From contig JACPAV010000003.1 in the NCBI GenBank assembly GCA_016180645.1, positions 1 to 64,000 of the forward strand: a stretch of 64,000 nt of DNA. Reading direction: 5' to 3'. This stretch comes from Nitrospirota bacterium. Its GTDB lineage: Bacteria > JACPQY01. The stretch's first letter is position 1. Each line of letters starts with the position of its first letter. The notes under the pieces were generated by a model, which ran no database searches, was not told where the DNA came from, and saw only the letters and a program-made list of their open reading frames with translations. Below are positions 36,423 through 45,829 of the stretch, in pieces. A program made the position numbers and the translations under genes.

Positions 36423-37549
36423 TCCCCTTTCAAGAGGACGGCCGGCTGGATCTTCCGAACCTGGCGGAGCGGGAGGATCGCTCCGAGCAGGCTGAGCAAC
36501 ATCGAGAGAACGAGAAGGAAGGGGATCAGCCCCGGGTGAAAATCCATGGAGGTTCCGAACATGGTCCGTTCCATCCGTTCCGCCATCGCCGCGCCCAGAA
36601 GAGATCCGACGATGCCGCCCACTAGCCCGATCACCGCCACTTCGCAGAGGAAGTGAAGATTCAATCGCCGGCTCGTGGCCCCCAGCACCGTCATCAGCGC
36701 CATTTCTCTCCGCCGCTCGGTGACCATCGTCATCAAAGCAATCAGAAGCCCCAGGAGGGAAGAGGCGGTGATAAGAATGACGACCGTCTGAACGATGGAT
36801 CGAATCCTGCCCAGGATTCGGCCTTCCGACTCCCGGAGCCTTCGGATGGGATGGGCGCGGGCGCCGGGAACGGCCGACTCCACTTTCCGCGCGAGCGCAT
36901 CGACATCCACATCTTCGGCGAGGAGGTTGACCAACACCATGTGTACTTGCCCAGGCCGATCAAACAGCCGCTGGGCGTGAGGCAAAGGCAGAAAGACTTG
37001 GTCGTCCTCCGCCCCCCCTGTGTCCACGATCGCCGTGATCACGCAGGAATGGGTCCGTCCTCCCGATTGAAGCATCGCGGCTTCCCCCAGTTGAACATTC
37101 AGCTTCTCCGCGACGGACTTCCCCAGGAGACACGCATCCATTCCGGCCGCGCCCGCCGGTTCGCCCTCCTGAATCTGCCAGTACGGAGTCACCGTGCGGA
37201 TCGCGTCGAACCGCATCCCGGCTGCCGCCATCCGGCGTCCATTCCACTCCACCACGTCGTACAGGAAAGGTTGAGCGCCCAGGACGTGTCCCTCGTGAAC
37301 CAGACCCGTCATTGTCGTCACGGAATCCTCCGGAAGGGTTTCGACACCGTCGGCGGGTTGGATCACGAAGTTCGCGCCGCTCTCCCGGAGTTCGCGGCTC
37401 ATCTGGACACGTACATCGGCGTACAGCGTCATGAATGCACCGATGACGGAGGTCCCCAGCCCGACCGACAGTACGGCCACCCACACGCGGCCGGACCTCT
37501 CCTTGAGCGATCGGAAAAGTAGCCGCAAGAAAAAGCGCGAAGGATCCAT
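36419..37549 (-). CDS. FtsX/MacB-type ABC permease (second)
   Basis: 376 residues: one N-terminal membrane helix, a periplasmic domain of about 200 residues and three C-terminal helices, the MacB/FtsX plan. It pairs with the permease upstream and the ATPase downstream. Such proteins work as mechanotransmitters rather than channels, so the complex may drive periplasmic or reductive steps of iron handling in the P19 system. It starts 7 bases after the first permease. Confidence 0.88.
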   Translation of the reverse strand: MDPSRFFLRLLFRSLKERSGRVWVAVLSVGLGTSVIGAFMTLYADVRVQMSRELRESGANFVIQPADGVETLPEDSVTTMTGLVHEGHVLGAQPFLYDVVEWNGRRMAAAGMRFDAIRTVTPYWQIQEGEPAGAAGMDACLLGKSVAEKLNVQLGEAAMLQSGGRTHSCVITAIVDTGGAEDDQVFLPLPHAQRLFDRPGQVHMVLVNLLAEDVDVDALARKVESAVPGARAHPIRRLRESEGRILGRIRSIVQTVVILITASSLLGLLIALMTMVTERRREMALMTVLGATSRRLNLHFLCEVAVIGLVGGIVGSLLGAAMAERMERTMFGTSMDFHPGLIPFLLVLSMLLSLLGAILPLRQVRKIQPAVLLKGD

Positions 37550-37555
37550 CGCGCT

Positions 37556-38842
37556 TTACCCCTCCGCCAACGTTTGAGCAGGCCGGATCTTCCAGATGAC
37601 GCGCGCCGGGAGGAGCGACCCGCCGAGGGCCACCCACGTGGACAACATCACCGTCAGCGGCAGCACCCACCACTTGAGGGACGCCCATGCGCCGAATACA
37701 TGCAAGCTGATGAACTGGGAGAGGGCCATTCCCATCAGGCATCCCAGCGCGCCTCCGACAACGCCCACGATGCCCATCTCACCCAGGAAGAGAAAGGCCA
37801 GCGTGCGGTTGGAGGCGCCGAGGGCCTTCGCCAATCCAATTTCCGTCCTGCGATCCATCACCATGGCGCTCATGAGACTGAAGACTCCAAGAGCCGATCC
37901 CAAGAGTGCCACGAGGGTGACCACGGCCATCAGGAATTGGACTTTCCGAACCACGACCCCCTCCGATTCCGCCACCTGGCGGACAACCTTGGCCGCCACC
38001 CCAGGGAGGGCCTCTTCAATCTGGTAGGCCACGGCATCCACATACGGGGAACAATACCAGGTGTCGAATTCACGCGTGGTCAACTCATGGCGATGAAACC
38101 GCGCCCGCCTGGCCAGATCGTTGTCCGGAGATGTGAGAGCACTCACCAGCACTTGATCGACAGCGTCCTTCCGTCCGGTCAGGTCCTCCATCGCTTCAAG
38201 CCCGCAAAGAATCTGCTCGTCCTCGCTCCCACCCGTTCGCACCACGCCCGAGACCTGAAGGGGCACCGACGGCCCCCCCCCCGGTCGGCCCACGCGGACC
38301 ACACCGCCCGGACGAATCCCCAGTTCCCGCGCCAGCGCGATCCCGACCAGGCAGCCGGGGAGCTGCGCCTGCTCATCGGGCCAGTTTCCTTCCACCTCCC
38401 ACCACGGATGAATCAGCGAAAGACCGGTCACAAACCGCTCGTCTCCCTCCACCGGATAGCTCCGGCGGAACCACGTTCCGACCATCGTCGCTTCGCGCGT
38501 CCCCACTTTCACGTTCGTGGTGGCGAGCGGCGCGAACGCCACGATGTTGTTGCGCCAGAAAATCTCTTTCATCTTGCCTAGGCCGTTCAAAGGGATGCCC
38601 TCCTTGTGGGCGAGCGGGTTGTAGTCCACGCCGCCGATCTGCAACGGAATCGCCTCCGTGCGCGGCGCTAAAATGAGGTTGGCGCCGAACCCCTTCATCT
38701 CGCGGCTCATCTGGTCTCCGATGTCGAGCGTCAGGTTGAGGAGGGCCGCCGCCAGCGCGGCGCCCAGGGCGACACTGACCACGGCCAAGCTCTTCCGCCG
38801 CAGGTCGTTCCGCAGCGAGGCCCTGAGCATCCGGAAGATCAT
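37556..38842 (-). CDS. FtsX/MacB-type ABC permease (first)
   Basis: 428 residues with the same four-helix MacB/FtsX layout and a larger periplasmic domain (about 45-300). N-terminal sequence RNDLRRKSLAVVSVALGAAL is typical. Its start overlaps the DUF2318 gene by 4 bases (ATGA), showing translational coupling in the P19 iron operon. A heterodimer with the second permease is expected. Confidence 0.88.
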   Translation of the reverse strand: MIFRMLRASLRNDLRRKSLAVVSVALGAALAAALLNLTLDIGDQMSREMKGFGANLILAPRTEAIPLQIGGVDYNPLAHKEGIPLNGLGKMKEIFWRNNIVAFAPLATTNVKVGTREATMVGTWFRRSYPVEGDERFVTGLSLIHPWWEVEGNWPDEQAQLPGCLVGIALARELGIRPGGVVRVGRPGGGPSVPLQVSGVVRTGGSEDEQILCGLEAMEDLTGRKDAVDQVLVSALTSPDNDLARRARFHRHELTTREFDTWYCSPYVDAVAYQIEEALPGVAAKVVRQVAESEGVVVRKVQFLMAVVTLVALLGSALGVFSLMSAMVMDRRTEIGLAKALGASNRTLAFLFLGEMGIVGVVGGALGCLMGMALSQFISLHVFGAWASLKWWVLPLTVMLSTWVALGGSLLPARVIWKIRPAQTLAEG

Positions 38843-40080
38843 CCGACCTCCGAACTCGCAAAGAATCGCGCACCCTCACCCTGGACCAGATCCTGTTCTT
38901 GGATGACCAGCCGGCCGTTCTCCACTCGGAGCGGGAACGGAATGGGATTGCAGCCGCCCCGTCGACCGACCGTGGGACCGTAAACGGCCGAACCGCACGC
39001 CAGGCAGATCAGGTACTTTCCATTCTTCACGTACCCCTTGGAGCCGCACATCAGACAGGCATCGTATCCCGCCCGGATTGAACCTGTTTCGTCCTTGAGC
39101 ACGATGAACCGGATGGCCCGCCCATGGGCATCCTCATACACGTAGCGCCTCAACTCTTCCTTTTTGAGCGAGTCGACCGCAATCATGATCTCCCCTCCGT
39201 CGGCCTTCACCTCGGTGGCATGCGTCAGGCGTGGAGGAACGCCCGCGTAGGATTCATAGTAGAAGGTCACCGCCGCCATAAGGCCGATCGCCAGGATCGC
39301 CGCGCGACCGAAGTGCCACTCCTGCCTCGCCTCCCAAAGCGCCTTGCGCCTGAGCGCCGGGTTCACCGCAGCACTTTCCTCCCGACTCACGCGCTTTCGC
39401 CGGACGTAGGCCGCGGTTGAGAATACGAGCGCGAGCGCCATCTGGGCGGTGCTGAAAGCGTCAATGTGGTTCACCAGGTAGACAAGCGTTCCGAAGAGTT
39501 TCTCGGGCACGGTCGCCCACCCGTGGAGAACCATGGAGTAGTATCCCCAGGTGAAATGTTCCGCGGCCAGGGTCGCCGCGCTCAGTCCGGCCACAAGACC
39601 GCCCGGCGATCCACGGACGCGTGGAGCGACCTTGGACACAGCCGCGAAAGCGATGGCACAGAGGAGAACGCCCATGACTCCCCCGGCGGCGAAGAGAAGG
39701 AAATCGGAGTTCAGCACGTTGAGCCGTCCGAGCGACTTCTCGCCCGCGTACGCCCCCAACGCCGCCGCTCTCTGTGAAACGAGCAGAACGCCGCCGATCC
39801 GAAGGCCCCATCGAGACCACGATCCCTTTCCGGCCACGAACACCAGAAGCAGGAGGAACCCCGCGCCGATCATGAGGATCCCTTCGACGACGGTCCGCAC
39901 ATCGAAGAAGGCGTAGAGGAAGACCAGCGCTCCGCCCAGGATCAACCCTGCCGCCCAAAATCGAGAATCGAACGGGACCGCGCCTTCTCCGTGCCTGGCT
40001 CGGAGGCGATCCCTCAACAGCGCCAATACGAAGAGCGCCGGAAAGAGATACCGTACGGCGTGGCTCAGGGGTTCGGCCAT
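38839..40080 (-). CDS. DUF2318 membrane protein of the P19 iron system
   Basis: 413 residues. Six or more membrane helices (about 10-270) are followed by a periplasmic or cytoplasmic DUF2318 domain with cysteine pairs CLMCGSKGY and CLACGSAVYG, which may bind a metal or Fe-S centre. In the p19 locus of Campylobacter the equivalent protein (Cj1660-like) sits in the same place and is thought to help move electrons or iron across the inner membrane. That role is inference. Confidence 0.88.
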   Translation of the reverse strand: MAEPLSHAVRYLFPALFVLALLRDRLRARHGEGAVPFDSRFWAAGLILGGALVFLYAFFDVRTVVEGILMIGAGFLLLLVFVAGKGSWSRWGLRIGGVLLVSQRAAALGAYAGEKSLGRLNVLNSDFLLFAAGGVMGVLLCAIAFAAVSKVAPRVRGSPGGLVAGLSAATLAAEHFTWGYYSMVLHGWATVPEKLFGTLVYLVNHIDAFSTAQMALALVFSTAAYVRRKRVSREESAAVNPALRRKALWEARQEWHFGRAAILAIGLMAAVTFYYESYAGVPPRLTHATEVKADGGEIMIAVDSLKKEELRRYVYEDAHGRAIRFIVLKDETGSIRAGYDACLMCGSKGYVKNGKYLICLACGSAVYGPTVGRRGGCNPIPFPLRVENGRLVIQEQDLVQGEGARFFASSEVG

Positions 40081-40099
40081 TCGATCAACACATTTCCTC

Positions 40100-41398
40100 T
40101 CAGATATCCAACTGGAGTCTCAGCCCGAAGATGTAGAAATCGTCCGCCGCCTTGTCGCCGCCCGGATCGCGCACGTACTGGACATCGGGGCTGAGGTTCA
40201 ACCCGCCCACAGCCTGAATCTTGTACGTGTAGTACGCCTCCGCGTACATCTCCCCCCCTTTGGGATTTCCTTCATCGAGTTCGGGCGCCGCGTCACTGTA
40301 ATCGCCGCTGGTGTGCGCGTAACCCGCGGCCAGTCCCAGGAGATCGCCGCCACGATTCCAGGCGTTCCCCACGAGCCGGCCGCCCACGGTGACGACCTGA
40401 TCGGACCGGCCAACCCTCGGATCCTGGCGGCCATAACGAAGGAACAAAGCCAATCCGCTCATGACCTGCTGATCGAGGCTTGTCCCGAAGCCCCAGTTCG
40501 ACCGGCCCGTCCGTGCAACGTCTGCAAAATCCTGGTGATCCGTTTGGTTGGTCCAAACATAAAAGCGGTAGTTGCCCTTCAGGCCGTAGTAGGAACGGCT
40601 GACATCCAACTCGCCGATCAGGAAGGGGTGGTCGAAGGGCCGGGCGAAATCGCCGTCGCCCTCGAAGACACCCACCTGCCCCTCCACGCTCAGAGCCTTG
40701 TTGAAAATGGACGTGAATCGATAGGCAAACCGGGTGCCGAGTCCGTATCCGTTGTCATCGCCGCCCCAGTCGATGGACAAGTTGTTCACGAACAGGTCCG
40801 CTAGAAAGCTGTGGGTCTCGTCGCCCGCCACGGCGTTCTGGTCGAAAAACCCCGCAGGATCGATTTTTCCCACGGCGAACGACACCCGCTTGTCCCGGAA
40901 AGAAGGATAGGGAAGCTCCGCGCCAAACCAGGCCTCGGCCAGCTTAAAGCTGTCCTCGTTCACCTCCAGATCTGCATTGGGCCCCGAGAACGTGGGGGGC
41001 AGATGGGGGGCAATCCCATCTCCCTGCCCCGCAAGCAGCCGAGTGAGTCCCAACCCATAGGTCCCAAGCGGAAACAAAATGGACAAATCGCCCGATAGAC
41101 TGGTCTCGGCCGTGTCGCCACCCGACGGACTGTTCTCGTCGTTGTTCAACGTCGCATGGTTGACCATCGTCAAACCGGCCCCAAGCTCCAATCCGCTTAG
41201 CGATTCGAGGACGGACGTCCCCGTCTTCTGCCGATAGCCGAGCCGTTCAACCTCGTCCTCGAGGACAACGATTCGTTCGTCCACTTCCCGTTCGCGCTCG
41301 GTTTTCTGACCCGAAGTTTCCGCCTCCGAGCGAACGACTGAAAGGGCGAGAAAGATCAAGCCCGACAACACCGCCGACCAGAGCTTCAAGGTCGTCAT
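40100..41398 (-). CDS. OprB-type porin inside the P19 iron operon
   Basis: 432 residues. Signal peptide, a short coiled coil (about 28-55), then a beta barrel. The stretch GKIDPAGFFDQNAVAGDET with FVNN resembles the carbohydrate-selective OprB porin family, and the C-terminus ends LRLQLDI, a typical terminal strand. Start at ATG 41398, with AAGGAG 8 bases upstream. It lies between p19 and the DUF2318 gene, a position I do not know from other p19 loci, so it probably admits iron or its chelate through the outer membrane. Confidence 0.85.
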   Translation of the reverse strand: MTTLKLWSAVLSGLIFLALSVVRSEAETSGQKTEREREVDERIVVLEDEVERLGYRQKTGTSVLESLSGLELGAGLTMVNHATLNNDENSPSGGDTAETSLSGDLSILFPLGTYGLGLTRLLAGQGDGIAPHLPPTFSGPNADLEVNEDSFKLAEAWFGAELPYPSFRDKRVSFAVGKIDPAGFFDQNAVAGDETHSFLADLFVNNLSIDWGGDDNGYGLGTRFAYRFTSIFNKALSVEGQVGVFEGDGDFARPFDHPFLIGELDVSRSYYGLKGNYRFYVWTNQTDHQDFADVARTGRSNWGFGTSLDQQVMSGLALFLRYGRQDPRVGRSDQVVTVGGRLVGNAWNRGGDLLGLAAGYAHTSGDYSDAAPELDEGNPKGGEMYAEAYYTYKIQAVGGLNLSPDVQYVRDPGGDKAADDFYIFGLRLQLDI

Positions 41399-41435
41399 GG
41401 TTTGCTCCTTTCCGATGCGGAATTTCCGATCCGCA

Positions 41436-41978
41436 TCAATATCCCTTCCCTTTGCCGAGCCCGAGGTACTTGAAGGTCCACTCCACTTTGAATGATGGAA
41501 ACCACGGCCGGACTCCGGTCGCCTTGTCCGTGTGTCGCCCGAACCCATTTTTCGAAGGGTTCTCGATCGTGTACTCCACTTTGTAGTTGCCGATTCCGGG
41601 CATGAGAACGTTGTCGCCGTAGTGCGGACCATCGGCGGCCACCATGGGCATCATCATGCCTTCCACCTTCTGGCCGTTGTCGAGATTCGTCAGCTTGTAG
41701 CTCACCGCAAGGTAGGGGACCCATTCTCCCTCTCCGAATCCGTTCGGGTTCTGGTCGGTTGCGTGTATGTCGGCTTCAATATGGATGTCCGCCTTCTCCT
41801 CTTTTTCGGCCGACATGGGCGGGTCCATTTTGATGGGCTGGAGATAAACCGCGGCCACCTCCATCCCGTATCGGACCTGGGGAAGGCCGATGGGGTATTC
41901 CGTAAACGCCAGACTCAACTGAACGGCCGCTGCCAGAACGGCGACCGACGAAATTCCGATTCCGATGATTCTTTTCAT
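41436..41978 (-). CDS. P19-type periplasmic iron transport protein
   Basis: 180 residues with a cleavable signal peptide (MKRIIGIGISSVAVLAAAV). It matches the P19/Tpd family: TEYPIG, YGMEVAAVYLQPI, DIHIEADIHA, MMMPMVAADGPHYGDNV and GRHTDK carry the Met, Glu and His residues that bind Cu and Fe in this dimeric protein. It delivers ferric or ferrous iron to the FTR1 permease. Its ATG overlaps the FTR1 stop by 4 bases. Confidence 0.93.
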   Translation of the reverse strand: MKRIIGIGISSVAVLAAAVQLSLAFTEYPIGLPQVRYGMEVAAVYLQPIKMDPPMSAEKEEKADIHIEADIHATDQNPNGFGEGEWVPYLAVSYKLTNLDNGQKVEGMMMPMVAADGPHYGDNVLMPGIGNYKVEYTIENPSKNGFGRHTDKATGVRPWFPSFKVEWTFKYLGLGKGKGY

Positions 41979-43276
41979 GATTTCTCCTTTCCAACCTGTT
42001 GAGTGTTCGATTGAACGATTGCGCCGACGGCCGGGGAAGACCTCCTACGCCGTGCCATGAACGTGAAAACAACCAGGAGGAGCGCCCCGACGAAAAGGCC
42101 CTGCGCCACGATCCCCTCGAGTGTGGGGTAAATCCCCGCCCACTCGATGTGCGGGATGAAGCCGACGGCTGTTTCGCCAAGGAGGTTTCCCTCCTGAAGT
42201 TCGCGGATTCCCTTTCCTGCGAAAACAAACGCGAGGTAGTAGAGAAAAAGACTTGTCACCGCGAAAAACGGACGGAGCGGGAATCGATTCATGGCGCCAC
42301 GAAAGACGACAAAGACGAGGACCAGCGCGAGGCAACCGGCCGCGAATCCGCCCCAGAGCGGGCCGGCGGAGATTCCTTCCCCGGCGGCCAAGGCATGATA
42401 GAAGAGGACGGTCTCCGCCCCCTCCCGGTAGACCGCCAGGAAAGCCACGGCGCTCAGAGCGACCGTGCTTCCCCCGGTGACGGCCTCTCCCGCCTTCCTT
42501 TGTACGTATTCCTGCCATTTTCTCCCTGCCGTCTTGCTGATCAACCAATAGCTCACATAGAAAAGGACGAGCGAGGCGAGGAGCAGCGTCAGGCCCTCGA
42601 GCACCTCTTGGCTCGCCGGTGAAACGTCCATGACCTTCTTGAAGAGGTAGGCGGTCAGAACGCTTGCCGCCAGGGCGAGGCCCGACGCCGCGTAGAGGAT
42701 CCGGATCTCCCTCATCCTCCCCATACGGGCGAGGTAGGCGATCAATGCGCCGATGACCAGAATCGCCTCGATGCCCTCCCGGAAGATGATCAGGAAGGAC
42801 TGGAGGAAGGCCCCTTGGTTCGAGGAGTGCGACCCTCCTCCGCTCCCGCCGGCACCCGATTCATCGGCCGACGGATCGCCGAAGGCCTGCCCGGCGTCGT
42901 ATCCGCTCAGACTCCGAACCGCGTCCGTCAGGTCCATGCGAAGTTGTTCCGCCTTCGCTTCGATTTCGCCGACGGGCGCCTTGGCATCCACGAGCAGGCG
43001 GAGATCGCGGAACTTCCTCTCCAACTTGTAGTTGCGATTGGCGGAGATGAACTGCCGAACGGCGATTTCAAGACCGCTCGCTTCGTAGGCGACGAAATAG
43101 GCATCGGAGAAGTGCTTGTCCGCCTGTGCGGCGTCGCCGGTTCGGTAGGCCCCGATCCCCGCGGCGAGGTACCGTTCGACCTCCTGCCGGCCCTTCTCCC
43201 AGGAGGTCTCCCCCCACGCCGCGGAGTGGACCAGCAGCAGAAGCCCCGCGGCCGGGGCCGTCAGCCACCGCCTCAT
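41975..43276 (-). CDS. FTR1-family iron permease with N-terminal periplasmic domain
   Basis: 433 residues. Signal peptide (MRRWLTAPAAGLLLLV), a periplasmic helical region of about 130 residues and then seven membrane helices with the two Fe-binding REXXE motifs, REGIE and REGAE. The layout matches the permease encoded beside p19 in Campylobacter. Start set at ATG 43276, before the signal peptide; the longer ORF runs into the promoter region. A Fur box (43342-43360) lies 66 bases upstream, so the operon should be iron-repressed. Confidence 0.92.
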   Translation of the reverse strand: MRRWLTAPAAGLLLLVHSAAWGETSWEKGRQEVERYLAAGIGAYRTGDAAQADKHFSDAYFVAYEASGLEIAVRQFISANRNYKLERKFRDLRLLVDAKAPVGEIEAKAEQLRMDLTDAVRSLSGYDAGQAFGDPSADESGAGGSGGGSHSSNQGAFLQSFLIIFREGIEAILVIGALIAYLARMGRMREIRILYAASGLALAASVLTAYLFKKVMDVSPASQEVLEGLTLLLASLVLFYVSYWLISKTAGRKWQEYVQRKAGEAVTGGSTVALSAVAFLAVYREGAETVLFYHALAAGEGISAGPLWGGFAAGCLALVLVFVVFRGAMNRFPLRPFFAVTSLFLYYLAFVFAGKGIRELQEGNLLGETAVGFIPHIEWAGIYPTLEGIVAQGLFVGALLLVVFTFMARRRRSSPAVGAIVQSNTQQVGKEKS

Positions 43277-43341
43277 CGCGCTCGCTCGGACCACCCTTCC
43301 GATCTTATTGGTAACGATAGTCAAATCCATCGAAATACATC

Positions 43342-43360
43342 GCACATGATATTCATTCTC
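43342..43360 (-). promoter_or_regulatory. Fur box before the P19 operon
   Basis: Minus-strand GAGAATGAATATCATGTGC matches 13 of 19 positions of the Fur consensus (GATAATGATAATCATTATC). It lies between the end of the Bfd-like gene and the FTR1 start. Confidence 0.65.
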
Positions 43361-43382
43361 ACTTTGGAAACACTGACGGAGA

Positions 43383-43556
43383 TCAGGTTTCTTGGAAAGA
43401 TTCCAGACGGGCCGGCGAACGGATGAGAACTGCTCCCCGACCGTCCCGACCGCCGGCTACGACTTCTCGCGACACATCCTCCAGCGTGCGGGCGCCCTCC
43501 CGGCACGTCCGCTCCAAATCACGCTCCCGGACTCCCGCGCACAGACACACAATCAC
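43383..43556 (-). CDS. Bfd-like protein lacking two of four cluster cysteines
   Basis: 57 residues. MIVCLCAGVRERDL and EGARTLEDV match bacterioferritin-associated ferredoxin, with Cys4 and Cys6 in place. Where Bfd has the second pair (Cys38 and Cys41) this protein has Asp38 and Gly41 (GGRDGRG), with spacing preserved. The GTG start overlaps the TonB receptor stop by 4 bases (GTGA) and GGAGG lies 6 bases upstream, so it is translated. Without the second pair it may not hold a normal [2Fe-2S] cluster; Cys18 is an extra cysteine. Last gene of the second iron operon. Confidence 0.7.
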   Translation of the reverse strand: MIVCLCAGVRERDLERTCREGARTLEDVSREVVAGGRDGRGAVLIRSPARLESFQET

Positions 43557-45829
43557 CGATGCCCTCCCCCACCCCATCGATACCTCAGCCCGCTGAGAAC
43601 CTGGAGCGGCGGACCCGGGCGCGCGCCGAACGGCCGGCGCGAGAGCATGTACTCCTCATTGAGAAGATTCTGCGCCGTGAGGTAGATCTGCGCCCGCTCC
43701 GTCACCTCGTAGCCCACCGAACCGTCGATCACCACGTGGCCCTCGACGCGTTCGTTCGGCGGGATCGGCCCCTGCCCGGCGACGTCCCTCATGTCCCCCG
43801 CGTAGGAAAGGGACAGGTCGACCGACCACGCCCGGCGCGAGGCTCCGGCCATCAGCGTGGCCTGGTGGTTGGGCACGTACGGAAGCTCATCCCCCGGCTC
43901 CACATCGCCAAACTGGGGATTCTCCGACGTGAAGCGGGTGCGGAAATCGGATTGCGTGTAAGTATAGGCAACATCGCCATGGAGGCGCACGCCGCCGGGC
44001 GCCTGGATCGAATGCTTCAGCGCGGCCTCAAGCCCATAAACGAATACCGCGCCGGCGTTGAACTGGCGATTCAGCAGTTCCTCGGGGCAGCCGCTGGAAA
44101 GGGTGCATTCCCCGGTCAGGTTCGAGTAGTCGTTGAAGAACCCGATGACCCCGGCTTCCCCCTCCCGCCATTCGAGTCGAGTCCCGCCCTCGTAGTTGGT
44201 GCTCCGCTCGGGTCTCACCTCCGCGGGCTGTCCCGGCGAAACGGGACTGAACCCCTCGTGAACCCCGGCCAGAGCGACGAGCCACGGGAGAATCTTGGCC
44301 TGCGCACCCATTCCGGGCAGCCACACGGCTCCGGAGCCGACCATGCGGTTTCCGCTCAGCCGATCTTCGAACTCCGTTCCGATCCGCTCCGTTCGCACGC
44401 CCGGTACAAGCAGCAACGGGCCCATTTCGATTTGATCGGAAAGATGGATCGCCCAAGCCCGGGCCGAACCCAGACTGTTTGCCGTCGTCGACGACTCGCC
44501 TCCATCCGGAACGAGCGTGGCGCCGGTCATGAGGTAGCCGTCTTCCGTGTGATTTCTCCGAATACGATCCGTGTGGAACCGAATGCCCGGCTCGATGGAT
44601 TGACGGACCGGTCCCCAAGTCGGGCGCCAGTGCCCCACGAGAGCAACCCCTTCCGAAACGAATTTCCTGTCGTTGGTTCCCACCAGGAGGGTCTGGTCCT
44701 CGCCCGCCGAGTCTTCATCCCCTTTCAGGACGGCCGCGTAGACCGCCGGCTGGCCCTCCTCCGAATTCTCCAGCAGATCCTTGAGATCGCCCCCCCCCCG
44801 AAATCGATTCAGCTTCCGCCAGGCACGCGAGAAGTCGTGCCGGTACAGGGCGGCCTGAAGGTCAAGCGATTCCGCCCACGCCACCCGGTAGTCGAAACGG
44901 GCGGAGGTTCGGGTAAGATCCATCCGGTCGCGCCGGCTGGCGGCATACCGCCTGTAGGGACTCCGATCAAAGTCCTGATCCGTCAACCCGAGATAGGTCT
45001 CGTTCGAGATTTCATCGGCGTATCCCAACCGCAGACCGACTTGGTGTTGAAGAGTGCCGGCCGGATCGGTCCGGACCTCGACCTTCCCCACGAATTCGTT
45101 TTTCTCGAAGCCGGTGTTCCCCCCCCCGTCCAATTCCTTGAAACCGGCCGTTTGGAGCCGGACACCCTCCAGGAGCGCGCCCCACCGCGGGCCGCCCGAT
45201 CCCCAGTATCCGTGAAGCTTGCCGAATCGGTCCGTGCCCAGTCCGAGATCCACGAATCCCTTGCTCTCGCGGGGGATGGGCCGGCTCCGCAGATTCAGCG
45301 CGCCGCCGATCGTGTTGGGTCCGTATCGGATCGAGGCGGGCCCCTTCAGGACTTCCACGCCGGTCATCCGGGCCATGAGGGGGAAGTAATAGGCGGCGGG
45401 CGCGGAATACGGAGCGGGGGCAAACAATACGCCGTCCTCCATCAGCGTCACCTTCGAGCTGCGCTCTGAGCTCGCGCCGCGGAAACCGATGTTGGGTCGA
45501 AGTCCGTAGCCCTCCTCCCCTCGCACGTACACGCCGGGAACCTGCTGGAGGACGCGATGAACGTCCGCGTAATCGAACCGCTTGAGGTCGGTCTCGTCCA
45601 GCACATGAACGGAACCCGGAATGCGGGGACGGCTCTCTTCAACCACCACTTCGAGGGACGGGCCTGCGGCCGATTTCTCCTCACGCGTCGGCCACTCGAC
45701 CTCATGACGCGTCCGTTCCCCCTCGCCGGCCCAGGCCGGGGTGAGGCCACTCAACATCGCCCCAATCCAACCGGAGAAGAGTCGTTGCCTCGCTCCCCGT
45801 GACATGTGGGGGATCCAACCGACGCTCAC
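43553..45829 (-). CDS. TonB-dependent receptor (FecA-like)
   Basis: 758 residues from the GTG at 45829, which overlaps the previous stop (GTGA); ATG 45805 is an alternative giving a compact signal peptide. A plug domain with VEVLKGPASIRYGPNTIGGALNL is followed by a 22-strand barrel. Plug sequence (GVYVRGEEGYGLRPNIGFRGA) resembles FecA-type receptors for ferric citrate or siderophores, though there is no clear N-terminal signalling domain. It should take up an iron chelate at the outer membrane. Substrate is not determinable. Confidence 0.9.
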   Translation of the reverse strand: MSVGWIPHMSRGARQRLFSGWIGAMLSGLTPAWAGEGERTRHEVEWPTREEKSAAGPSLEVVVEESRPRIPGSVHVLDETDLKRFDYADVHRVLQQVPGVYVRGEEGYGLRPNIGFRGASSERSSKVTLMEDGVLFAPAPYSAPAAYYFPLMARMTGVEVLKGPASIRYGPNTIGGALNLRSRPIPRESKGFVDLGLGTDRFGKLHGYWGSGGPRWGALLEGVRLQTAGFKELDGGGNTGFEKNEFVGKVEVRTDPAGTLQHQVGLRLGYADEISNETYLGLTDQDFDRSPYRRYAASRRDRMDLTRTSARFDYRVAWAESLDLQAALYRHDFSRAWRKLNRFRGGGDLKDLLENSEEGQPAVYAAVLKGDEDSAGEDQTLLVGTNDRKFVSEGVALVGHWRPTWGPVRQSIEPGIRFHTDRIRRNHTEDGYLMTGATLVPDGGESSTTANSLGSARAWAIHLSDQIEMGPLLLVPGVRTERIGTEFEDRLSGNRMVGSGAVWLPGMGAQAKILPWLVALAGVHEGFSPVSPGQPAEVRPERSTNYEGGTRLEWREGEAGVIGFFNDYSNLTGECTLSSGCPEELLNRQFNAGAVFVYGLEAALKHSIQAPGGVRLHGDVAYTYTQSDFRTRFTSENPQFGDVEPGDELPYVPNHQATLMAGASRRAWSVDLSLSYAGDMRDVAGQGPIPPNERVEGHVVIDGSVGYEVTERAQIYLTAQNLLNEEYMLSRRPFGARPGPPLQVLSGLRYRWGGGGHR

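Noticed and set aside
43383-43556. Frameshift explaining the missing Bfd cysteines
   Set aside because: I read the other two frames over 43430-43470 and found no CxxC; no single-base change restores it.
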